Source: a virus. From it: DNA of 20,751 nucleotides. The position numbers and the translations under genes are program-made. Where the stretch lies: IMG/VR virus record IMGVR_UViG_3300042691_017797, positions 1 through 20,751 of that record; one strand, written 5' to 3'. Shown here piece after piece: positions 1 through 9,057 of the stretch (its first letter is position 1; every line of letters begins with the position of its first letter). Under the pieces are notes generated by a model, which ran no database searches, was not told the DNA's origin, and saw nothing but the letters and a program-made list of their open reading frames with translations.

Positions 1-256
1 GAGAAGCCACAAGGGCGGGGTCACTGATGGCAACCCCGCCCTGTGAGTTCGTCTGGAACATCCTGACATAGGTCATGTCACGGAGCGCCTCCTCGCTGCC
101 GTCCCTTTGGGCCAATGACCAACCAATGGCGGTCATGGCACGAGATACGGCGGAGTTTATGGCAGGAACGTAGTCCTGAACGTCAAGGTAACGGTCGCTT
201 CCCTCGGCGTCGAGGTTGGCTTGCATTACGGTTTTTAGCTCAGGGTACGTGATCAT
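1..256 (-). CDS. Unknown phage structural or connector-like protein, C-terminus beyond the window
   Basis: An open frame starts at an ATG at 256 on the minus strand and is still open at base 1, giving 85 codons beginning MITYPELKTV. It follows the upstream gene by 12 bases, with AGGAA just before the ATG, so it is the next gene of the leftward head-gene operon. The visible part looks mostly helical, with many Asp, Arg and Ala residues (SDRYLDVQDYVPAINSAVSR), and has no signal peptide or membrane segment. I do not recognise a named family. Its place after portal, scaffold, capsid and a head-associated gene suggests a head-to-tail connector or completion protein; this is inferred only from gene order. 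Confidence 0.7.
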   Translation of the reverse strand, partial: MITYPELKTVMQANLDAEGSDRYLDVQDYVPAINSAVSRAMTAIGWSLAQRDGSEEALRDMTYVRMFQTNSQGGVAISDPALVAS

Positions 257-268
257 TTCCTGCTATTA

Positions 269-1072
269 TTACTCTGGAGTATTTACATCGCTCAGCAAAG
301 AAGCCTTGCCAGCGGCGGAAAGAAGGCTACGCATGTTGATCTCATCGCGCTCGATATCGCGTGCGGCAAGCACATTGGCGATATTGGTACGGATGGTAGA
401 GAGCGACATCTTGCTGTCCAGCTTGATGCCATTCTCAGCGGCCAAGCGGTAAAGCTGCGGCGCCATGCGGGTGTTCAGGCTCTGCATGTGCTGGGAGAAC
501 TTCTGAGCGAACTTGACCTGATCGGTGGTGATGTTCGCCTCATTTGCGTTGGAGAAGAAGATCTTCTTGTACAGGTCGTGGGTCTCCAGATATGCCTGCT
601 CCCGCTTGGAGTTGGTCACATAGGTGCTCATGTAGCGGGTCTGGAACTGGTCCCCGTTACGGATAGCGTCTCCGTGGCTCATCTTGAAAACCATCTTCTT
701 GTAAGGGGCCTTCACAAGCTGGCCACCAATGCGCTTGGCGGGCACGATCCAAAAGAACTGCGGGGTGAAGTACACCTTCTCTTCGCCGATGTCGTCAGGG
801 TCAACGTCACGGTCGTCCACCAAACCATCGTCGCCGGGGTCCGACACGACAGTACGCATCACCTTGCCCATCTCTTGGGCGATCACCTTACCAAGTTCGG
901 CCACGTCAGTGCCGGTGGCCTTGGGAGCCTCCTCTACATCTTCCTTGGCTGACTTGATCGCCAGCTTGAGGGTTTCTTCAGTAACGTCCTCGTGGTAAGG
1001 GATACCAAGCTCGTCCGCCTGCTTCTTCAGTTTGCCAAGACGGGCCTTGGCTGCCGTTTCGCTATTCGCCAT
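269..1072 (-). CDS. Putative head-associated virion protein downstream of the major capsid gene
   Basis: This protein of 267 residues starts at ATG 1072 (MANSETAAKARLGKLKK). An in-frame GTG at 1093 would add seven residues, but it overlaps the -7 promoter element, so the ATG is preferred. Residues 1-60 are charged and probably helical, followed by an acidic Gly/Asp linker (about residues 78-95: DPGDDGLVDDRDVDPDD). Next comes a compact central domain around YFTPQFFWIVPAKRIGG, then a helical C-terminus. It lies 99 bases after the capsid gene, across an intrinsic terminator, and has its own promoter. Position suggests a decoration, head-completion or internal head protein. No family is recognised, so the role is inferred from context. 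Confidence 0.75.
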   Translation of the reverse strand: MANSETAAKARLGKLKKQADELGIPYHEDVTEETLKLAIKSAKEDVEEAPKATGTDVAELGKVIAQEMGKVMRTVVSDPGDDGLVDDRDVDPDDIGEEKVYFTPQFFWIVPAKRIGGQLVKAPYKKMVFKMSHGDAIRNGDQFQTRYMSTYVTNSKREQAYLETHDLYKKIFFSNANEANITTDQVKFAQKFSQHMQSLNTRMAPQLYRLAAENGIKLDSKMSLSTIRTNIANVLAARDIERDEINMRSLLSAAGKASLLSDVNTPE

Positions 1073-1092
1073 AGTGTATGGTTTAGTTGGCA

Positions 1093-1100
1093 CAAATATA
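1093..1100 (-). promoter_or_regulatory. Bacteroidota-type -7 element TATATTTG for the 1072 gene
   Basis: The minus strand reads TATATTTG, an exact TAnnTTTG match, 20 bases before the ATG at 1072 and just after the capsid-gene terminator. This placement supports a separate transcript for the two leftmost genes. I did not find a convincing -33 TTTG. Confidence 0.6.
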
Positions 1101-1123
1101 GAGCATGTTCTTGATAATCAAGC

Positions 1124-1150
1124 AAAAGCCCCGGCTAAATGCCGGGGCCT
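1124..1150 (-). terminator. Intrinsic terminator after the major capsid gene
   Basis: On the minus strand an 8-bp perfect G+C stem (GCCCCGGC with GCCGGGGC) closes a 5-base loop and is followed directly by TTTT. It sits 20-odd bases after the stop of the capsid gene, so it ends the scaffold-capsid transcript. Confidence 0.85.
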
Positions 1151-1171
1151 TCGCATAGTAGTTGGTGGCGA

Positions 1172-2491
1172 TTAGGCCACATCCACGATAAAATTCTGCG
1201 CCGCGTTCTGCACCTTCGTGCCCACCATACCCTCGACGGTATACCGCTCGAAATCGTAGATCTCGAAGGGGGTGATGTTGCTGCGGCTCTGCGACACCTT
1301 GGCCTCCTGAGAGATCATGGGCACACCACGCATGGTGGCGAGCTTCACGCTGCTCTTCTGGAGAACCACAAGGCGACGGCTGTACTCCTCGGGGAAGCTG
1401 GCCACGTCGTTCCAGATCTGGGTCGGAACAAGGGTCAGCTTCTGACCGCCAAAGCGCCACTCCTCGAAGTCCAGATCCCACACCTTGTCACCGGTGCTGT
1501 AACGGATGAACTCGGCCTTCTGCTTCAGGTTCAGAGCGTGCAGCATCTCGGGGGTACCGAAGATCACGCGCTCGTTGTTGATGGGGCCGAAGTTGGTCTG
1601 GAAGATACCCGTGGTGAGGTCGTCCCACACGGTGCTCATGGTGCTGTTCAGGGTCGCGCCACCGTTGTTCTGGATGCTCGGCACGATACCCTCGGTGAAC
1701 TTGGCAATGGCGGTCTCGCCGCTGTTGCTGTAGCTCACCAGACCCTCGCCATATTGGCCCAGCCAAATGCGCTGGCACATGCTCACCTTGAGCTGGGTCA
1801 GAACGTTCCGCATATCAACCTCCATGAAGTTGGTCTGCGACTGGTTCTTCCACTTGATGCGCTCGAGGCGGTTCCAGATCATCTGCTCCGGACCCACCTT
1901 TTCGATCAGGTTGGTACGACGCACGGTCTTGGTACGCACAGGGTTGCTGAAGGTCTGGAAACCATCGCCACCGGCGGTCAGGCCGTTGGTGAGGTTCAGG
2001 CCAGCGACAGCCACAGCACCGATGCCAACGCCCACCATCGAGCGGAGGGTCACGGTAAGGGTTGTGGTATTGACATTGCTCACGATCACTTGGTTGGGCA
2101 CACCAGCGTCATCCGTGTAGTGCAGCTTCTGGCCCACGAACACATAGTTCAGGGAGTCGGCGGTCACCACAACGGTACCAGTAACGGTAGCGCCCGGCGT
2201 GGCGGCAACACCAGCAATGGCGCCGTCGGTCACAATGGGGCTACGGCTCCACACGTTCTCGTGCCACATCAGCTCGTCGCCGGGGGCCTCCTCGGTGGCG
2301 AAGGCCATGAGGTACTGGAGGTCAAGGAACTGCTGGGGCTGCGCATCGAAGATGATGGGGTCCACCGGCAGGTAGAGGTGGCTGGTCACACCACGGCCAT
2401 AGGCAGCGGCGTAGGGCGAGCCGGGCGCGTTAGTATTGGCTAGGCCAAACGGCGCGTTATTTACATTCTGTACGTAAGACTGAAGAGACAT
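1172..2491 (-). CDS. Major capsid protein
   Basis: This protein of 439 residues lies directly after a scaffold-like gene and shortly after portal and terminase, the standard place for the major head protein. Composition fits a HK97-type capsid subunit: an N-terminal extended region with Asn/Pro/Gly-rich turns, a central mixed domain (for example FGTPEMLHALNLKQKAEF) and a C-terminal strand-rich end. Residues about 85-170 form a Thr/Val/Gly-rich, strand-like stretch that could be an inserted surface domain. An in-frame ATG at 2491 follows the scaffold stop by 20 bases with an A-rich leader. I assign the role from order, length and composition, not from a named family match. Confidence 0.8.
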   Translation of the reverse strand: MSLQSYVQNVNNAPFGLANTNAPGSPYAAAYGRGVTSHLYLPVDPIIFDAQPQQFLDLQYLMAFATEEAPGDELMWHENVWSRSPIVTDGAIAGVAATPGATVTGTVVVTADSLNYVFVGQKLHYTDDAGVPNQVIVSNVNTTTLTVTLRSMVGVGIGAVAVAGLNLTNGLTAGGDGFQTFSNPVRTKTVRRTNLIEKVGPEQMIWNRLERIKWKNQSQTNFMEVDMRNVLTQLKVSMCQRIWLGQYGEGLVSYSNSGETAIAKFTEGIVPSIQNNGGATLNSTMSTVWDDLTTGIFQTNFGPINNERVIFGTPEMLHALNLKQKAEFIRYSTGDKVWDLDFEEWRFGGQKLTLVPTQIWNDVASFPEEYSRRLVVLQKSSVKLATMRGVPMISQEAKVSQSRSNITPFEIYDFERYTVEGMVGTKVQNAAQNFIVDVA

Positions 2492-2511
2492 TTCTGTTTG
2501 GGTTTAAAAAG

Positions 2512-3687
2512 TTAGGTTTGAAGACCGGCCTTCATCAGGATCTGGCGAATTGCATCATCTGGGTTAGTCGCCATAGGCTGAGCGCCGGGGTCGCGATTTG
2601 CCGCACGGCTCATTGCCGGTTGGCGGGAAGTCGCCTCAAGGAGTGCCTGCTGCCGCCCGCGCTCGTAGCCTCTCGCCTCTGCGGCCTTCACTGCGGGGTC
2701 GAAGTGAAGCGCCTTCAGATACAGGGTCGTAGCCTCGGGGGTTGGCGTCACGCCATCCTCTTTGACGAACTTGTGAATGAAACTCCCGTTGGATACCTGA
2801 CCGACAACATTGTCGTCAACGAATACACGAAGGGAGGAATTCTTTGCAACTGCAATTGAATCTGCAACGCCTTTTTGGTAATCCTCAAAGGCTTGCTTTT
2901 TCATGGCCTCCTGCTGCTGGACCTGCGTAATGATTTCATCGCGCTTCTTGTCGTGCATTTCGGCAGCAGTATCACGAAGAATGGCAATACGCGACTCGAT
3001 CGCATCCACCGTGTCTTCGTCGGCCTCGGGGTCGTTCAGCATATCCCACTGCTCGGGCTTGATCTTGCCCGGGAGGTAGGTGTCGATAAGAAGCCTGTCC
3101 TCAAGAGACTTGCTCTCTTTGTTCTCAAGCGCGATCTTGGGAAGCGACTTGAGGTAGTCTTGGGCGTCATCAACCTTGCCCTCCAAGGCAAGCTGAAGCG
3201 CCCTATACATGGTCGGAGGAAGCTTTTCAAGCTGACCGAGGACGGGAGCTACCTCGTCATATTTCTGCTTGTAAAGCTGGCTCTCCGCCAGTTTAGAGTC
3301 GAGTTCTTTTTTGTAAGCAATGGGATCTTCTACGCCATAGGTCTGCTTGAACAGATTCTTGGCCTCGTCGGTCCACGCTACGTTGATCTCCGGTGACTGA
3401 TCGCCAACGATATTGGCCACCATGGTGGCGTAAGGATCATTGGCTGCGGAGTCACCACCGGTATTTGCAACAGGAGCGGGTTGCTCTTGTTGCACGGGAG
3501 CCGCTACCGGAGCGGACTGGGCCTCAGCAGCAGGCTGGGCCGGGGCTGCTTCAGTAGCAGCCGGTTGCTTGTTTTCCTGTCGGTCAACCGGCGGGGGGCC
3601 AGCAAGGGAAGATTGCCCACGAAGAATATTCGCAAGGGCATCCCCGGACAGGTCTACAACTTCCTGAGTGTCAGTCTGTTGATTCAT
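2512..3687 (-). CDS. Head scaffolding protein
   Basis: This 391-residue protein sits between portal and major capsid protein. Residues about 30-80 are a low-complexity Pro/Ala/Gln linker. The rest is highly charged and helical, with predicted coiled-coil stretches (for example LAESQLYKQKYDEVAPVLGQ and the Lys/Gln/Glu-rich part near residues 245-275), and the C-terminus is short and basic/Pro-rich. An extended, charged helical protein of this size directly before the capsid gene is typical of phage scaffolds, which fill the procapsid and then leave. I see no protease motif. The ATG at 3687 is only four bases from a TATATTTG promoter element, so the transcript may be leaderless. Confidence 0.75.
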   Translation of the reverse strand: MNQQTDTQEVVDLSGDALANILRGQSSLAGPPPVDRQENKQPAATEAAPAQPAAEAQSAPVAAPVQQEQPAPVANTGGDSAANDPYATMVANIVGDQSPEINVAWTDEAKNLFKQTYGVEDPIAYKKELDSKLAESQLYKQKYDEVAPVLGQLEKLPPTMYRALQLALEGKVDDAQDYLKSLPKIALENKESKSLEDRLLIDTYLPGKIKPEQWDMLNDPEADEDTVDAIESRIAILRDTAAEMHDKKRDEIITQVQQQEAMKKQAFEDYQKGVADSIAVAKNSSLRVFVDDNVVGQVSNGSFIHKFVKEDGVTPTPEATTLYLKALHFDPAVKAAEARGYERGRQQALLEATSRQPAMSRAANRDPGAQPMATNPDDAIRQILMKAGLQT

Positions 3688-3691
3688 GGTA

Positions 3692-3699
3692 CAAATATA
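3692..3699 (-). promoter_or_regulatory. -7 element TATATTTG for scaffold-capsid transcript
   Basis: The minus strand reads TATATTTG, then TACC, then the ATG of the scaffold gene. The element matches the Bacteroidota -7 consensus exactly. The 4-base spacing means transcription would begin at or next to the start codon. A separate promoter here would let capsid and scaffold be made in excess over portal and terminase. Confidence 0.6.
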
Positions 3700-3732
3700 T
3701 GAGCAGTGTGCTCTTTTTGGTTATTTTTCAGT

Positions 3733-6087
3733 TTATTGTCCTTGGCCCATTGCTCCAAGGAGTTCGGTATCCGGCTTCATCCATTCACTTTCGGCTTGGC
3801 GATAGGGCTGTGATGCCTTTTGGTCAAGCTGAGCCATTTTAATGTCGGCATTGCTTTGCTGCTTGGCCATCTCCATCTGTTGCTGGTCAATTGCCTGCTG
3901 CTCTTGGTCGAACTGCGCTTGGGCCATAGCCATCTGCTGCTGTTCTTGCTGAGCGGCGGCGGCTGCTTGAGCCTGCTTGGCGAACTGACGGGCGGCTGAG
4001 TAGACATCGTCCGGAGTCGAACGACCCATAAGCTGCGCTGCGGTGACCGGGTCGAGCATACCCATCTGCATAAGCTGCGGGATGATTTGCTGATCGGTGA
4101 TGGTGCGAAGCTGAGCGCCCTCAGGGGATAGGTTGATCTTCACGCGGAACTGCTCAATCTGCATTTCTTCGCTGGAAATCATGGCTTGGATATCATCGTC
4201 GCCAACCATTTGACTCAATAGCCAAGGACGCTTGGAGTAGAACTGCTTGCCAGCTTGGGCATTGAACTGGTGGATCTGCTTGTACAGCTCGGCAATAGCA
4301 GCATAGAATGGCTGCTGCATCACGCCAGCCTGCTGAAGCTGAAGCTGGAGCGTACCTACAAGCTGCCCGCCCTGAGGGGCGCCATAGTTGCTCTCGTATA
4401 CGCCAGTTGCGCTTTCTGCGATGGCCTTGAACTGCGGTAGGGCGCCAAGCAAGTTGTAGATGCCAGCACCCGGAGATGCATCGATCTGGCCGGAAGCGTT
4501 CTGAAGACCACCAAGCATGGAAGCAGAAAGGACAAGGGTGTCCCCCTCCTTAACCTTCATGTTGATCTCCTCTTCGTCCATGTTCGAGCCGTCCACCGCT
4601 TCCTTGGCAATGAGCGTGGCCTTGCCACCAGCCTTACGCATCCTCCAAGCAATGTCGGAGGTGATCTGGTTCATCCACCGCTGCGGGTCGCGGGCGGAGG
4701 TCAGAGGGGCAACAACGTGACCGCCGAGGTAGCGCCATGACGAGAATTTGATCGGGAACTTGACAGAGTACACGTCATCGGGGTCAGACTCCTGCAAAGG
4801 ATACATCCCATAGTCCAGCACAAGGTCACCAACCACCCCAACATCAGGAAGCCCGCTGTTCATGGGCGGCTTGGGTGCGGTGCGATCTGCGGCGAAGGGC
4901 ATGTTCTTGGTATACCCGCCCGGGAGATACTCCCAAGGGATCATGGAGCAGTAACGAACTACTTCAATGGCCCGGCGCTGCTTCTTGCTTTTTTTCTCAC
5001 TTGCGGTCCACGCATCGGTGTAGATGTTCATGGGCGGCTCGATGAGATCCTTGTCGGTAAAGTCAGGCTTTCCCGTGTCTGGGTTCACCTCGTTGATCGT
5101 CACATACTGTTCTTCACCGTCCTTGATCACGTAGCCACGGTCCACGTACTTCATGTCTTTCCAGTACATGGTGAAGACACGGGGACGGGATTGGGGCCAT
5201 CCAGCATTGAAGTTATAGCCACCCGGCAGGATACGTGCCCACTTGTCAAGGGCCTCGATCTTATCCTTTACGGGGTTCCAGCGTTCGCCGATAGAAGAGA
5301 CGTTCATCAGCGGACAATGGTAGACGAACTGACCATCAGCGAAGTCGGGACGCATAGAAGAGGTGTCCCAGCCCACTTCGCGGGGTTCGCACATCTCCCA
5401 CTCGAGGTTGTTGCCGTTGATGAAACAATGGGCGGCAGCAGCCCCGGAAAGGGCCATATACCCAGCGGCAACCCGCTTGGTATCATCAAGCTTGCTGCGC
5501 TCGGCAAGCATGTTCATCAGGGAGTTCGCACCACGAATGATTTGATCCTGATAAGTCATGTCGAAGATCTGCTCGGTCTCTTGCTCGTTTGGAGAAATGC
5601 CCATATTCTCATAGACCGATGTCATTGCAGGTCCAGCCTGTGCGGCACGAGACATTACCATGGCCTTGGCAAGAGCGTCTTCTTTTCGCGTTTGCGCAAG
5701 ATGCTGCGTGGCCGGTTCGGCCTTTGCGGTGATAGAAATGTTGTCCACGGCGCCAATCATACGAGTGAGCATCGGGGACAGGATGGGGAACTTGAACGGG
5801 ATGCGGGATGTCTGAGCGGGACCGTCGCCAAGGAACATACGCACATCCTCCTCCTCGCCCCAGCGAGAGTCGATAGCGTATTCCATGTTCAGCACGTAGT
5901 TCGAGCGGTAGAACTCGATCCAAGCGCCTACTTGACGCGACAAGAAGTAACGCGTCCACAACGCATGATATGCCTCCCCCTTGTCCTGTTCGGGGGTCAT
6001 CATGCTGGGCGGGATCATCGTGGCAATTGGAATCCACGTCCAAAAGCCACGGTTATTTGTCGTTGTTGGAATACTGGTGCCGCTCAT
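3733..6087 (-). CDS. Portal protein
   Basis: At 784 residues this matches the long P22-like class of portals, which form the dodecameric ring for DNA entry and connect head to tail. The N-terminal part contains the common layout of a helical stem followed by NxSPMLTRMIGAV-like text (here PILSPMLTRMIGAVDNIS, near residues 100-117) and a large mixed central domain. The C-terminus, roughly residues 690-770, is very Gln/Ala/Met-rich and probably a long helical barrel (QAAAAAQQEQQQMAMAQAQF). The start overlaps the upstream gene by ATGA, indicating translational coupling. Position between terminase and scaffold/capsid genes supports the call strongly. Confidence 0.85.
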   Translation of the reverse strand: MSGTSIPTTTNNRGFWTWIPIATMIPPSMMTPEQDKGEAYHALWTRYFLSRQVGAWIEFYRSNYVLNMEYAIDSRWGEEEDVRMFLGDGPAQTSRIPFKFPILSPMLTRMIGAVDNISITAKAEPATQHLAQTRKEDALAKAMVMSRAAQAGPAMTSVYENMGISPNEQETEQIFDMTYQDQIIRGANSLMNMLAERSKLDDTKRVAAGYMALSGAAAAHCFINGNNLEWEMCEPREVGWDTSSMRPDFADGQFVYHCPLMNVSSIGERWNPVKDKIEALDKWARILPGGYNFNAGWPQSRPRVFTMYWKDMKYVDRGYVIKDGEEQYVTINEVNPDTGKPDFTDKDLIEPPMNIYTDAWTASEKKSKKQRRAIEVVRYCSMIPWEYLPGGYTKNMPFAADRTAPKPPMNSGLPDVGVVGDLVLDYGMYPLQESDPDDVYSVKFPIKFSSWRYLGGHVVAPLTSARDPQRWMNQITSDIAWRMRKAGGKATLIAKEAVDGSNMDEEEINMKVKEGDTLVLSASMLGGLQNASGQIDASPGAGIYNLLGALPQFKAIAESATGVYESNYGAPQGGQLVGTLQLQLQQAGVMQQPFYAAIAELYKQIHQFNAQAGKQFYSKRPWLLSQMVGDDDIQAMISSEEMQIEQFRVKINLSPEGAQLRTITDQQIIPQLMQMGMLDPVTAAQLMGRSTPDDVYSAARQFAKQAQAAAAAQQEQQQMAMAQAQFDQEQQAIDQQQMEMAKQQSNADIKMAQLDQKASQPYRQAESEWMKPDTELLGAMGQGQ

Positions 6088-6671
6088 CGACGTGATTGTC
6101 TAAATGCCCTTACACTTCCATCAAGCTCATCAACTACTGTCTGCTCTCGCTCAACAACTCCAAATCCCCCTTTTTCGAGGGTTTTAGATGTTTCCTCCAA
6201 TAGCCTCCAAATACCGGGAGCGCGTTTGCTCCATGACTCCTGTTCCTCCAAGTCCATGGTGGCAATGTCAACTGCAAGCATTTCCTTGCAATTTTCCCGC
6301 ACTCTTTGAGTGTAAAGATAATTCTCAACACGGGCCCCTAGGTTAAAAGACTCCATTCTCTTGAATGCAGACTTTATATTGTCGGGGAACCCTGTCTTGA
6401 ATTCCTTCAGCTTTGACTCCCTTTGCTGCTCAGTAGGGTATGATATCCTCACGCAGTTCTCCAGCTTTTCAGCATCCTCCATGTCGTAATAGGGAGATGC
6501 AGAACAGCGGAACCACCACACGAACAGAAGGTCGTGTGTCTTGATCGCATCCGGCTTGAACTCGGCATAGTCAAGCAACTCAGGGTATTGGACCCGAAGG
6601 TCTTTCCCGTTCTTTGGAGCAAAGATCAGATACCTGTGCTCCAGCATTTTTTCTACAACGTCGCTTGTCAT
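6084..6671 (-). CDS. Unknown protein between terminase and portal
   Basis: This 195-residue soluble protein overlaps both neighbours by ATGA (terminase upstream, portal downstream), so it is translated with the packaging genes. It is charged and largely helical, with an aromatic patch (LLFVWWFRCSASPYYD, about residues 48-63) and a helical second half rich in Glu, Lys and Arg. No helix-turn-helix that would mark a small terminase subunit is clear to me. Candidates are a packaging accessory factor, a divergent small terminase or a portal chaperone; the sequence does not decide between them. Confidence 0.75.
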   Translation of the reverse strand: MTSDVVEKMLEHRYLIFAPKNGKDLRVQYPELLDYAEFKPDAIKTHDLLFVWWFRCSASPYYDMEDAEKLENCVRISYPTEQQRESKLKEFKTGFPDNIKSAFKRMESFNLGARVENYLYTQRVRENCKEMLAVDIATMDLEEQESWSKRAPGIWRLLEETSKTLEKGGFGVVEREQTVVDELDGSVRAFRQSRR

Positions 6672-9010
6672 CGGTATTTTACTTCTACCTTTTCAGTTAC
6701 ATAATATGGCATCAGGTTCGCGCTACGCTTGATGACCCTCTTGTGCTTGTACTGCTTGGCGTCTGCGGTCAGCTCAATGGGCTGCTTGTTGATGCTCCTA
6801 TAGCACAGTTCAGCATAGGCGATAGCGTAGACCATGTCGTCGTTGTAGACGTTCTTGTTCATGGTGCCCCATACAACAGAGCCGTCCGCCCTTGACTCCA
6901 CCGAGATGTTCCTGACCTGACTCCAGAAGTCATAGTACCAGATGTTGTGGCCGTGGGTGCGAATGAGGTCGGTCACGTCGCCATACAGCGACTCCTTTCG
7001 GCTTCCCTTGCCCCCTTTCATGTCCACGCCATACAAATGGGTTCCTCCCCTATACTTCGGGAGCAATTCGTTACGGGTCAATAGCGACTCGCGGAGGTTG
7101 AAAACCGGGGAGCACTTGAAGTCGGTGTACCTGTGGCCGACGTTGATCTCCACAAGCTCCCGACAAGCCCGCTGCCCCTCGTTGCGGTAATACATGCCCA
7201 TCAGAACGCTCTGCATGAACAAGTCTGCTGGGAATGTGGTCCTAGCGTTCAGCACACAAGCAACGGTCGGGATCCAGTGGGTGTCTTCGCCCTCTCCCAC
7301 CTTCTTGGCCGCAGCATCCCATATCGCGCTGGAGAACCGCGAAAAACCGCCATCGTTCTGGATGGGGTCGGTCCCTTGGAAATACCTGTAAGCCCACCCG
7401 CGACTAGGCTCAATGAACATCTTCACGGGAGCGTCCAAATCATCGGATACGCTGGGCATCCACGAGACAGACTTGACCGGGTGCGGGAAAAGGCTTCCCT
7501 CGGGTAGCTTGACGGACTCATCCCAAATGGGAACGAACTTACCCGGGGTCGGGGCCAAGCCCTTTTTGTGGCACTCGTTCTGTATCCTGTTCTGCTGTTT
7601 GACGATGATCTCCATGGGCACCAGCGTCTTGTGGCTGGTCATGAAAGCATCATCGGGCTTGCTAGGGTAGTGGGCGCAGAACAACGAAAGACGCTCAGTT
7701 GTGGACAGCCCCTTGGTCTCCTCCGTTTGGCCACGCAGATACTTAGCTCTCTGCTTGAGGTAGAACTCGCGGGTCATACCCGGTCGGCAGGTCCAATCCA
7801 TGAAGACAGGAACCCAGCCAGCGGTGTCCTCGCCTCCCTCCCAAGCGGCCATCAGGCCCTTGAAGTCGTTCTCAAACGCTCCTTGGCCGGTATTGTTGGA
7901 AGACCCAGTTCCCCATGCAAACGCCTGTCGAACCAGTTCAAATCGGCCTTTTGCCTTGTTGAACTGGTACATAGTGGGATCAATCTCCGCCTTCACCATC
8001 TGGAAGGTGGGAATGTTCTGGGCCTCATCGAACAGCGACCACGTTGGGGTGCGACCGTTCACGGTCATGCTGTCCTCTGCGGAGAGCAGACGAAACTCGG
8101 ATATGTCCCGGCCCTTCTGTGCCTTGGTATCGCCGGGGTCAAAGTCAAGGATTGCGCTCTCCGACGAGAAACCCTTGCTCACGTCCACCTCTCCGATCAT
8201 CCAGTGCGGGAAGTGCTGGAAGGTGGACTGGAACTTGTCACGGAACAGGGTTTTACCAGTTCCTTCCTTTTTGTGGACCATGAACACCCCACTGAACGAA
8301 GAGCGGACCACGCTTTCCAGCGCGGCCATGGCCATCATAGTGGAGGTAATGGCGGCCTGACGACCCTTTACAAGGTCAAAGCTGTTGCCCCGGTCCACAA
8401 GAAAAGCCAGCAATGCCTGCGGGGTGGATGCCTCGTACTGCCTGCGGCCACCGATAAACCCATCCTCCTTGATGGACACGTACTTGTTCAGTCCATAAAG
8501 CTTGTTATCGGCCACGCGGGCAAGTTCCCGGCGCTTCCATTCATACCGCTCAACCGGGTCAATATCCGCTAATGTTCGTTTATCCTCCAGCCACCTCCTC
8601 GCCTGCTCTACGTACAGGTAGAATGGCTCGTAGGCAATAAGACTATCAAACTGCGGGATGTGGGAGTTTATGAACCTGCGGAACTCGTCATCGGCAGCGT
8701 CAGGAGCATCGGGCCTCCAGTGCGACTTTTGGATGTCAACATCCTTCCACTTTTCAGCCCAAGTCGCAGGTATTTTGTCGTAGTAGCAACTGCCCTCAAG
8801 ATGCTGACCAGCCCTATCACCCTCGGTGATCACCGGTATTTCATACAGCCACAGGTGCTTCTCCCCGTTGTCAGGGGCCTTGTCCTCCTCCGCTTCGTAT
8901 CCCTTTTGCTGAGCCTTAATAGCAGAAAGCTCCTGCGACAGGCCAGCGGACTTGATTTCCTGCTGGTGGGTTGGCGAAATGGCAACCCCTTCATAGCTGA
9001 GTTTCAGCAA
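6668..9010 (-). CDS. terL: Terminase large subunit (packaging ATPase and nuclease)
   Basis: This protein of about 780 residues drives DNA into the prohead and cuts the genome. The N-terminal ATPase has GRQAAITST (about 216-224), which fits the deviant Walker A position of the KGRQxGxS/T type. Walker B WSLFDEAQ is at 324-331, and a GTGSSN coupling-like motif follows near 367. A second P-loop-like string, EGTGKT, occurs at 249-254. The nuclease half shows YFQGTDP (543-549) and NDDMVYAIAYAE (723-734), the usual acidic RNase H-fold positions. At 780 residues it is longer than many terminases. No in-frame ATG exists at the 5' end: TTG at 9010 is the annotated start, but the frame continues without a stop to an ATC at 9052 placed five bases after a promoter. 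Confidence 0.9.
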   Translation of the reverse strand: MLKLSYEGVAISPTHQQEIKSAGLSQELSAIKAQQKGYEAEEDKAPDNGEKHLWLYEIPVITEGDRAGQHLEGSCYYDKIPATWAEKWKDVDIQKSHWRPDAPDAADDEFRRFINSHIPQFDSLIAYEPFYLYVEQARRWLEDKRTLADIDPVERYEWKRRELARVADNKLYGLNKYVSIKEDGFIGGRRQYEASTPQALLAFLVDRGNSFDLVKGRQAAITSTMMAMAALESVVRSSFSGVFMVHKKEGTGKTLFRDKFQSTFQHFPHWMIGEVDVSKGFSSESAILDFDPGDTKAQKGRDISEFRLLSAEDSMTVNGRTPTWSLFDEAQNIPTFQMVKAEIDPTMYQFNKAKGRFELVRQAFAWGTGSSNNTGQGAFENDFKGLMAAWEGGEDTAGWVPVFMDWTCRPGMTREFYLKQRAKYLRGQTEETKGLSTTERLSLFCAHYPSKPDDAFMTSHKTLVPMEIIVKQQNRIQNECHKKGLAPTPGKFVPIWDESVKLPEGSLFPHPVKSVSWMPSVSDDLDAPVKMFIEPSRGWAYRYFQGTDPIQNDGGFSRFSSAIWDAAAKKVGEGEDTHWIPTVACVLNARTTFPADLFMQSVLMGMYYRNEGQRACRELVEINVGHRYTDFKCSPVFNLRESLLTRNELLPKYRGGTHLYGVDMKGGKGSRKESLYGDVTDLIRTHGHNIWYYDFWSQVRNISVESRADGSVVWGTMNKNVYNDDMVYAIAYAELCYRSINKQPIELTADAKQYKHKRVIKRSANLMPYYVTEKVEVKYR

Positions 9011-9057
9011 TAGCTCAGCAGTATGCTCCTGTATGGATTTTCTAGTATCGATGGCTA

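Noticed and set aside
1139-2443. 434-codon plus-strand frame opposite the capsid gene
   Set aside because: It is His/Leu/Gly-rich text created by the codon bias of the capsid gene on the other strand.
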